Assembly (NCBI GenBank): GCA_035771165.1
Contig: JAWNZC010000229.1
Coordinates: forward strand, 1 to 64,000
DNA: 64,000 nucleotides
Reading direction: 5' to 3'
From: Paragorgia papillata
Taxonomy: Eukaryota; Cnidaria; Anthozoa; Scleralcyonacea; Coralliidae
The translations under genes and the position numbers were made by a program. Below, piece after piece: positions 56,296 to 64,000 of this stretch (position 1 is its first letter; the number at the start of each line of letters is the position of its first letter). Under the pieces are notes generated by a model. The model saw only the letters and a program-made list of their open reading frames with translations, had not been told where the DNA came from and made no database searches.

Positions 56296-56533
56296 AGCCC
56301 TAATCAAACGAGAACGCAAGTCATCGCAAGTTGGCAGACAGAATTTCTGTGGGCTGTGGCGGTCGTTCGAACACCCAAATTAACAAAATAAAGGTTTCAT
56401 GAGTGTTTTAAACAAGTTTTAACTTTGTCACGGTAAATTATATTTTCGGGAAACTATTCAGAGCGGCTGGCTGAGATAGCGTGACTGCCAAGTGCCAACT
56501 TGCGATGACTCGCGTTCTCGTTTGATTAGGGCT
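56296..56533. mobile_element. PIF/Harbinger-like MITE, copy 2
   Basis: 238 bp with the same AGCCCTAATCAAACGAG ends as 21093-21315 and TAA on both sides (56293-56295, 56534-56536). Its interior is in the opposite orientation. It is 15 bp longer, partly through a small duplication near the right arm (AAGTGCCAACTTG). Confidence 0.82.
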
Positions 56534-56536
56534 TAA

Positions 56537-57097
56537 CTGAAAGACTGAACTTGTAAACTTAGAATGCATTACGCTTTGATTTCAATTGCTCTTCGTTTCC
56601 ATTGATTTTTGACGAAACGTGGCTATTTAAACAGCGCATGGCTTGGTAATACTGAATGGACACCACAAGGTTCCCCAGTCGTGTACGCACTTTCAAAACT
56701 GTTGTAAATTCAAACGCTTTGTGCGAACATAACGATATTCTGCCGTTTATATTCGTTTGTACCGGCATCGCGTGAAGGCGGTCTATAAACTTGGGAAAAA
56801 GCCAGTCGGGGTAACCGAGATCTCATATTGCATAAAATTATTTACTGAAATATTTGGGACAAAGTTAGAGCTTTATATTATTGGGTTTCTGCCAAAGGAA
56901 ATTCCACAAACATCGGATATCTGGGTATGTTCCTGTGTGGCGCCAGTTTGTCTGTCAATTTGATGCATGTATTAATAAACTTGTTAAATAAGTTCCGCTG
57001 TTACCTTCAAAGCCAGATCTATTAATTTAAGCCCTACTTGTTCTCATATGTCTAATATTAACTTACTGAATATAAAGGAAGGCGAAAGATTAGGCAG
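56537..57097. other. stretch without a recognisable gene
   Basis: Frames on both strands around 56559-56963 have no recognised domain. Confidence 0.45.
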
Positions 57098-57240
57098 TTA
57101 AAGTGCACATGAAACGAAAGTTAAGTTTGTTTTATTTGAAAGAACACTTAAAATGATAGAGTAACATCTTTTGCAGTTTTTCGTTTCCTTGCTTCGTTCT
57201 TGAGATATTTCAGTTTGTTTGAAATGTAAATTAAACAACT

Positions 57241-57248
57241 TGACGTCA
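57241..57248. promoter_or_regulatory. CRE-like palindrome in terminal repeat
   Basis: TGACGTCA is the consensus CREB/ATF site. It ends two bases before the start codon at 57250 and recurs inverted at 58562-58569 and in the solo arm at 50801-50808. Confidence 0.45.
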
Positions 57249-57249
57249 C

Positions 57250-57639
57250 ATGTGCATAATGAGTTCTTTGCAAGAGGTAGTAGCAGATATCATTGGTGTA
57301 TCGAACATAGCAAAGACCCAGTGCTGTTGTTCATGCCATAAAAAGGTCATTATAAAAGGCACACTGGCATTCTGTGAAAATTGTAGCATGAGCCAAAAGT
57401 TCAATCGTTGCAAGGTTCAGTGGTGTCTTCGTCTCCTTGTCCAAACCACTCAGGACCCACATCAAAACCTCCGCCTTACAGTTTTCAGTGATGTTGCCAA
57501 TAAGCTCAAAAATCTATGTGACCTGGAACATTCAGCATCAGAAGAACTCACTGAAGCTATCCTAGAACTAGGCACTCTAACTCTTGCATATGATACCCAA
57601 ACACACAAACTGATAGATGTGGAACTGCTAACTGTGTAG
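57250..57639 (+). CDS. RPA-like zinc-ribbon/OB-fold protein of the TTAA element
   Basis: A 129-codon frame starting MCIMSSLQEVV (the second Met at codon 4 is equally possible). Residues about 25-50 hold CCSCHKKV, FCENC and then FNRCKVQWCLRLLVQ, the layout of the zinc ribbon inserted in the C-terminal OB fold of replication protein A large subunit. LRLTVFSDVANKL and the final KLIDVELLTV fit the later strands. RPA70 C-terminal folds bind single-stranded DNA and partner subunits; the whole RPA70 is about 600 residues, so this is one isolated domain. The start codon lies in the terminal inverted repeat, so promoter and leader come from the transposon. Related domains occur in Helitrons, but the ends here are not Helitron-like. 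It could be a captured host exon. TAG stop; followed by tandem copies of its own 3' end. Confidence 0.62.
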   Translation: MCIMSSLQEVVADIIGVSNIAKTQCCCSCHKKVIIKGTLAFCENCSMSQKFNRCKVQWCLRLLVQTTQDPHQNLRLTVFSDVANKLKNLCDLEHSASEELTEAILELGTLTLAYDTQTHKLIDVELLTV

Positions 57640-57965
57640 TCTTAACATTCAGAACACTATTACCATATGATACCCAAACACACAAACTGATAGATGTGGA
57701 ACTGCTAACTGTGTAGTCTTAACATTCAGAACACTATTACCATATGATACCCAAACACAAACTGATAGATGTGGAACTGCTAACTGTGTAGTCTTAACAT
57801 TCAGAACACTATTACCATATGATACCCAAACATACAAATTGCTAGATGTGGAACTGCTGACTGTGTAGTCTTAACATTCAGAACACTATTACCATATGAT
57901 ACCCAAACATACAAATTGCCAGATGTGGAACTGCTGACTGTGTAGTCTAACATTCAGAACACTAT
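57587..57965 (+). repeat. ~77-bp tandem repeat of the CDS 3' end
   Basis: Five copies starting at 57587, 57664, 57741, 57815 and 57892, each with CATATGATACCCAAACA, GATGTGGAACTGCT and GTGTAGTCTTAACATTCAG. The first copy is the last 17 codons and stop of the RPA-like frame; the rest are downstream. Confidence 0.92.
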
Positions 57966-58545
57966 CATCTTGCAAACTATTAGTCATGTTATTGTTCCTG
58001 TTATTTTTAAAGAAAAATATATTTTCTATTTGTTTTGTCCCATTGATCTATCTACATATGTACATGGCTGTTTGTTGATTTGATATATCAAAAATATGTA
58101 TAATTATTACTATAGCCGGCACCAGAAAATCTTAATTCTCAATGTTTAATCTTTCCTGCCTGAAGGTCATTTGAGAAAAATGTAGTAAGTGGGTCTTCTG
58201 ACCCTAGCAAGTGAAAGTTACTGCTACTAGCAACCTTGAAGCAACATGACTCTGCACTGCACCACTCCTGTTCGTGGCTGCCAGGCCCTGGTGTTGACCT
58301 ACTGTACTATACTATAAGTATAAAATCAGAGTATATCCAGAATTTTTCAGTAGCATATTAGGACTCCATTTGGTCCTTCAGGCAGCACTTTCCTTGCGAT
58401 AGTAACTTCTAGTATATCTTTGCTATTATCAAACATAATCACTTGAAAATTCTACATGTTTGGCGTTGGAGAGAAACACACGCACATACTTCCTTCGAAT
58501 TAAGTTTGGTTTGATAATAGCAAAGATATATAACCTTCTCTGATA
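57966..58545. other. interior of the TTAA element, non-coding
   Basis: AT-rich. TATCTTTGCTATTATCAAAC (58416 region) and its inverse near 58510 form a loose inverted repeat. No frame is supported. Confidence 0.5.
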
Positions 58546-58712
58546 ACTCATTATGCACATGTGACGTCAAGTTGTTTACTTTACATATCAAACAAACTGA
58601 AATATCTCGACAACGAAGCAAGGAAACGAAAAACTGCAAAATATTTTATTCTATCATTTTAAGTGTTCTTTCAAATAAGACAAACTTAATTTTCGTTTCA
58701 TGTGCACTTTAA

Positions 58713-59051
58713 TTAAGGTTTGCTTACTTTTTAACGAAAAATATTTCAATTACCAATTAAAGATTCTTTTAAGAAAAAACAAACAGAAATTTGCTAAGAC
58801 AATATAACTAGGAGTGGTCGAAAAAGGAAGGGCTTTAAAGGAAGGGTGATAGTGATTATTTCCGATATGTCACGTTTGGACCAATCAATTCATTTCAGAA
58901 GACTTCGTCAAGTTCAAGTATCATTTGCTCACTTACAAGACCAGCCCTATTCTCTTGTTGTATTTTAGATCAACATATTTCAGTCACGAACACCGAGCCC
59001 CAAGACATGAAGTAAACGATTCATGGCTGAAGGTATAGTTCTGTGTTCGTC

Positions 59052-59086
<35 letters not shown>

Positions 59087-59118
59087 GGATCCAAAGTGTT
59101 CAGCTATAAGATTACAGA
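58713..59118. other. stretch with a (TA)n tract
   Basis: (TA)n at 59056-59084; otherwise nothing recognised. Confidence 0.5.
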
Positions 59119-59190
59119 GACCCCAGACAGGGTTCAAACCTTCAACTTCTAATGACTAGTTAGACGCTCTAACCATTGAGTCACTGAGGC
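59119..59190 (-). mobile_element. tRNA-derived SINE head, tRNA-Thr-like
   Basis: Minus strand has an A box TGACTCAATGG, an anticodon stem-loop TCTAA-CTAGTCA-TTAGA (anticodon AGT), and a B box GGTTTGAACCC, at tRNA-like spacing over 72 nt. The acceptor stem does not pair well, so it is a tRNA pseudogene or SINE head rather than a functional tRNA. Confidence 0.65.
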
Positions 59191-59894
59191 TCAGATGGAG
59201 AGCTAAAGGTTGTAAATTCATAGTCATATGTACTTCCGAAGTGGTAGCATTTTCATTTGAGATGTATAGTTTAAATGATGTGTTGTACGTATACATGTAG
59301 AAAAGCAGTAGTTTTGACAAAACGCCAAATGCCGCGAACTCAGCACGTTGTTTTTTTTTTAAATTTTCATTGCATGTAGGTGTTTGCTTGATCATATTAT
59401 AGAAATACAATCAGTGTATGCAGTTTCAGTGGTCCACAGATTATCTTAAATTTCTTTAGTCAACGGTAAGTAATTTACGTTCTGTATCTAAAGTGAAATA
59501 AACTGGATTCCAAAGCGTTACTAATAGAAAATATTGATATACCATGCAGGCATGTCTCTTGTAAGCGCCAGCTCGATATTTAGGCTCTCGGGTAAGCGTC
59601 TTACTGAGTAACAGAGTAACGGGATTTCTGAACGCTTTTTATAATTCCTTCGCTCGAAACGTTAGACTCCTACGTTCTCTGTTTCGGCAGTATATCTAAC
59701 CTTACTATATTTCGATTGTTGTTTTAACACTGCCTACGCAGCACACTACTTTTATTTCATTATATATATATATATTTCTAAAATCATTAATAATTCATGA
59801 GGAAAATTCAAAAGAAATTTACATTTAATCAATGTCTGTTTACCCCGATACCGAACTGATATCAGTGGCTGTAAATGTAATACAGAACTGTTTA
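59191..59894. other. stretch without a recognisable gene
   Basis: The minus frame 59156-59410 partly reads through the SINE; a copy of CACTGCCTACGCAGCAC lies near 59735. Nothing else. Confidence 0.45.
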
Positions 59895-60442
59895 TTAACA
59901 CCTTCGTTCACCATACTTACCCATGTGGAAGGTTAGGTGCAAACCGTTTACCGACGAGGGGCCTTGGAGTGAGTAGTGATACTTAGACTCAGGTTAAGAT
60001 CCATCCAGTTGGTATCTTGAACTGACCGCCCCTCCCGGAGTGGTTTGCACCTATCACAACAATTACAGAAATTGGTGGAAAAAAGAGAGAAACATACTTA
60101 CCATTATAGCTTGAGTTAAGGGTGGGACGGTGGGACGTAATTTTCCACGGTCCAAGAAGCGTGCAACTGCTACGGAAGCTAGTGCGATAATGTTGACTGT
60201 TGTGTCATTGAATGCTCTACGTCCCAGCCCTAGCCAATGAGCTTGTGCCAATCAAGTACCAGGCCTGGTTACCTAGTTGTTAACCTTGGTTATTGCATAA
60301 CCTCACTTAACACCTTCGTTCACCATACTTACCCATGTGGAAGGTTAGGTGCAAACCGTTTACCGACGAGGGGCCTTGGAGTGAGTAGTGATACTTGGAC
60401 TCAGGTTAAGATCCATCCAGTTGGTATCTTGAACTGACCGCC
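59895..60442. repeat. 136-bp direct repeats flanking a 276-bp core
   Basis: 59895-60030 and 60307-60442 differ at one base. Both carry on the minus strand a consensus donor-like GTAAGTATG. A short retrotransposon with terminal direct repeats or a simple duplication would both fit; no flanking target duplication is visible. Confidence 0.85.
60102..60245 (-). other. exon-like frame between the direct repeats
   Basis: Minus-strand frame reading AHWLGLGRRAFNDTTVN, IIALASVAVARFLDRGK and LRPTVPPLTQAIM, ending exactly at ATG|GTAAGTATG, a strong donor. A stop lies just upstream of the frame, so an acceptor around CACAAG at 60240 would be needed. Not recognised; could be an exon of a host gene or of the repeat unit. 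Confidence 0.3.
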
Positions 60443-60485
60443 AATGGTAATGCGCAGCATTACCCCTTCCAAGTATAACTACGAG

Positions 60486-63400
60486 AAGCCGAAGCGACAT
60501 TGGGACTCCAGAAGGAACCCAAACTTTTACACCGAAGCAAGGTTGAGTACCCCAAATTAAACTGACACAATGTTAGGTATCCGCGATCCGAATAGTCCGA
60601 AGCCACGTTGGTATGCATGACCCAAATAATCCGACGCAACAGTGGGTATCCACAACCCAAATTAAACCGAAGCAACGTTGGGTATCCACAACCCAAATTA
60701 AACCGAAGCAACGTTGGATATCCACAACCCAAATAATCCGAAGTAACATTGGGTATCCACAACCCAAATCATCCGAAGTAACGTTGGATATACACAACCC
60801 AAATAATCCGAAGTAACGTTGGGTATCCACAACCCAAATAATCCGAAGTAACGTTGGGTATCCATAATCCAAGTAATCCGAAGCAATGTTGGGTATCCAC
60901 AACCCAAGTAATCCGAAGCAATGTTGGGTATCCACAACCCAAATAATCCGAAGTAATGTTGGGTATCCACAACCCAAGTTTCCCGAAGCAATGTTGGGTA
61001 TCCACAACCCAAAATTAAACCGAAGCAATGTTGGGTATCCACAACCCAAATAATCTCAAGTAACGTTGGGTATCCACAACCCAAATAATCCGAAGTAACG
61101 TTGGGTATCCACAACCCAAATAATCTCAAGTAACGTTGGGTATCCACAACCCAAGTAATCCGAAGTAACGTTGGGTATCCACAACCCAAATAATCCGAAG
61201 TAACGTTGGGTATCCACAACCCAAGTAATCTCAAGTAACGTTGGGTATCCACAACCCAAATAATCCGAAGTAACGTTGGGTATCCACAACCCAAATAATC
61301 CGAAGTAACGTTGGGTATCCACAACCCAAGTAATCCGAAGCCATGTTGGGTATCCACAACCCAAATAATCCGAAGTAATGTTGGGTATCCACAACCCAAG
61401 TTTTCCGAAGCAATGTTGGGTATCCACAACCCAAAATTAAACCAAAGCAATGTTGGGTATCCACAACCCAAGTAATCCGAAGCAATGTTGGGTATCCACA
61501 ACCCGAGTAATCCGAAGCAATGTTGGGTATCCACAACCCAAATAATCTGAAGTAATGTTGGGTATCCACAACCCAAGTTTCCCGAAGCAATGTTGGGTAT
61601 CCACAACCCAAAATTAAACCGAAGCAATGTTGGGTATCCACAACCCAAATAATCTCAAGTAACGTTGGGTATCCACAACCCAAATAATCCGAAGTAACGT
61701 TGGGTATCCACAACCCAAATAATCTCAAGTAACGTTGGGTATCCACAACCCAAGTAATCCGAAGTAACGTTGGGTATCCACAACCCAAATAATCCGAAGT
61801 AACGTTGGGTATCCACAACCCAAATAATCTCAAGTAACGTTGGGTATCCACAACCCAAATAATCCGAAGTAACGTTGGGTATCCACAACCCAAATAATCC
61901 GAAGTAACGTTGGGTATCCACAACCCAAGTAATCCGAAGCCATGTTGGGTATCCACAACCCAAATAATCCGAAGTAATGTTGGGTATCCACAACCCAAGT
62001 TTTCCGAAGCAATGTTGGGTATCCACAACCCAAAATTAAACCAAAGCAATGTTGGGTATCCACAACCCAAAGAATCTGAAGCAATGTTGGGTATCCACAA
62101 CCCAAAATTAAACCGAAGCAATGTTGGGTATCCACAACCCAAGTAATCCGAAGCAACGTTGTGTATCCACAACCCAAATAATCAGAAGTAACATTGGGTA
62201 TCCACAACCCAAATAATCCGAAGTAACGTTGGGTATCTACAACCCAAATAATCCGAGTAACGTTGGGTATCCACAACCCAAAATTAAACCGAAGCAATGT
62301 TGGGTATCCACAACCCAAATAATCCTAAGCAATGTTGGGTATCCACAACCCAAATAATCCGAAGCAATGTTGGGTATCCACAACCAAAATAATCTGAAGC
62401 AATGTTGGGTATCTACAACCCAAACTTAGACCGAAGCAATGTTGGGTATCTACAACCCAAACTTAGACCGAAGCAATGTTGGGTATCCACAACCCAAATA
62501 ATCCGAAGTAATGTTGGGTATCCACAACCCAAATAATCCGAAGTAACGTTGGGTATCCATAATCCAAGTAATCCGAAGCAATGTTGGGTATCCACAACCC
62601 AAGTAATCCGAAGCAATGTTGGGTATCCACAACCCAAATAATCCGAAGTAATGTTGGGTATCCACAACCCAAGTTTCCCGAAGCAATGTTGGGTATCCAC
62701 AACCCAAAATTAAACCGAAGCAATGTTGGGTATCCACAACCCAAATAATCTCAAGTAACGTTGGGTATCCACAACCCAAATAATCCGAAGTAACGTTGGG
62801 TATCCACAACCCAAATAATCTCAAGTAACGTTGGGTATCCACAACCCAAGTAATCCGAAGTAACGTTGGGTATCCACAACCCAAATAATCCGAAGTAACG
62901 TTGGGTATCCACAACCCAAGTAATCTCAAGTAACGTTGGGTATCCACAACCCAAATAATCCGAAGTAACGTTGGGTATCCACAACCCAAATAATCCGAAG
63001 TAACGTTGGGTATCCACAACCCAAGTAATCCGAAGCCATGTTGGGTATCCACAACCCAAATAATCCGAAGTAATGTTGGGTATCCACAACCCAAGTTTTC
63101 CGAAGCAATGTTGGGTATCCACAACCCAAAATTAAACCAAAGCAATGTTGGGTATCCACAACCCAAGTAATCCGAAGCAATGTTGGGTATCCACAACCCG
63201 AGTAATCCGAAGCAATGTTGGGTATCCACAACCCAAATAATCTGAAGTAATGTTGGGTATCCACAACCCAAGTTTCCCGAAGCAATGTTGGGTATCCACA
63301 ACCCAAAATTAAACCGAAGCAATGTTGGGTATCCACAACCCAAATAATCTCAAGTAACGTTGGGTATCCACAACCCAAATAATCCGAAGTAACGGTGGGT

Positions 63401-64000
63401 ATCCACAACCCAAATAATCTCAAGTAACGTTGGGTATCCACAACCCAAGTAATCCGAAGTAACGTTGGGTATCCACAACCCAAATAATCCGAAGTAACGT
63501 TGGGTATCCACAACCCAAATAATCTCAAGTAACGTTGGGTATCCACAACCCAAATAATCCGAAGTAACGTTGGGTATCCACAACCCAAATAATCCGAAGT
63601 AACGTTGGGTATCCACAACCCAAGTAATCCGAAGCCATGTTGGGTATCCACAACCCAAATAATCCGAAGTAATGTTGGGTATCCACAACCCAAGTTTTCC
63701 GAAGCAATGTTGGGTATCCACAACCCAAAATTAAACCAAAGCAATGTTGGGTATCCACAACCCAAAGAATCTGAAGCAATGTTGGGTATCCACAACCCAA
63801 AATTAAACCGAAGCAATGTTGGGTATCCACAACCCAAGTAATCCGAAGCAACGTTGTGTATCCACAACCCAAATAATCAGAAGTAACATTGGGTATCCAC
63901 AACCCAAATAATCCGAAGTAACGTTGGGTATCTACAACCCAAATAATCCGAGTAACGTTGGGTATCCACAACCCAAAATTAAACCGAAGCAATGTTGGGT
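60486..64000. repeat. 35-bp minisatellite with higher-order structure
   Basis: About 100 copies of AAGTAACGTTGGGTATCCAC plus AACCCAAATAATCCG; the array runs past the window end and its first ~150 bp are degenerate. Each unit holds a TTGGGT/ACCCAA inverted pair. Variants (AGTAATCC, AAAATTAAACC, AAGTTTTCC, AATCTCAAG) come in fixed order, repeating at 599 bp (61056 and 61655; 62751 and 63350) and at 1695 bp (61056 and 62751). The stop-free unit yields minus-strand frames up to 316 codons with a 35-residue period; these are not taken as genes. Confidence 0.96.

Larger units (their letters stand above)
57102..58708. mobile_element. 1.6-kb TTAA-flanked element with 163-bp inverted termini
   Basis: Arms 57102-57265 and 58546-58708 are about 90% alike over their full length, beginning AGTGCACATGAAACGAAA. 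TTAA flanks both ends (57098-57101 and 58709-58712). Each arm holds a perfect TGACGTCA (57241-57248; 58562-58569) next to CACATGTG. The left arm runs into the start codon of the internal frame. TTAA targets are used by piggyBac and Kolobok; no transposase remains to decide. Confidence 0.85.

Noticed and set aside
59895..60442. Solo-LTR or LTR retrotransposon interpretation
   Set aside because: The direct repeats lack TG...CA ends, primer-binding site, polypurine tract and a flanking duplication.
60698..63867. Minus-strand open frames of about 300 codons with a 35-residue period
   Set aside because: They arise because the 35-bp unit lacks stops in all three frames; several overlapping frames are open at once, they end where repeat variants introduce stops, and no promoter or splice context is visible.

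Overview
This is eukaryotic DNA, almost certainly from a metazoan. It shows split coding exons with GT-AG junctions, non-LTR and Penelope-like retrotransposon remnants, hAT- and PIF/Harbinger-type termini, many miniature inverted-repeat elements, a tRNA-derived SINE, and a BEN-domain gene cluster. There are no operons, Shine-Dalgarno sites or bacterial genes. The repeat repertoire and the low-GC single-copy sequence fit an anthozoan cnidarian (coral or sea anemone), but that placement is inference. The window is gene-poor: long tandem arrays at both ends flank about 45 kb of layered mobile-element debris.

Layout. 1-14919: one satellite array with a 128-bp monomer. From about 9.4 kb rightwards it is nearly perfect; to the left the same monomer is inflated to about 145 bp by scattered insertions, which looks like unpolished long-read sequence. 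14920-18500: AT-rich DNA with two adjacent foldback elements. 18527-20048: a tetranucleotide microsatellite and a 33-bp minisatellite. 20111-20780: a TATA box and a candidate four-exon mini-gene (86 codons) whose 45-nt exon and its intron are tandemly duplicated in frame. 21093-22989: a Harbinger-like MITE and a long-TIR element. 23979-35690: a decayed tandem cluster of BEN-domain gene units, all on the minus strand, split by a hAT-like insertion, G/C homopolymer tracts and a 34-bp array. 35830-36955: unidentified coding fragments. 37695-38880: an array carrying a tRNA A-box-like sequence. 42265-45625: four foldback elements. 45630-46138 and 49844-50262: two decayed LINE reverse transcriptase 3' ends. 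46999-47700: a 17-bp array grown from a Tigger/pogo-like end. 51402-52374: a Penelope-like GIY-YIG fragment inside inverted repeats, with a MITE nested at a TA site. 57102-58708: a TTAA-flanked element with 163-bp inverted termini that encodes an RPA-like zinc-ribbon/OB-fold protein. 60486-64000: a 35-bp minisatellite with 599-bp and 1695-bp higher-order periods, running off the window.

The best candidates for real proteins are the minus-strand BEN exons (23979-25174), the RPA-like protein of the TTAA element (57250-57639) and, less surely, the mini-exon gene (20156-20780). No pathway links them. The common thread is DNA-binding domains carried in, or multiplied with, repetitive DNA. The many long open frames inside the tandem arrays are by-products of stop-free repeat units, not genes.
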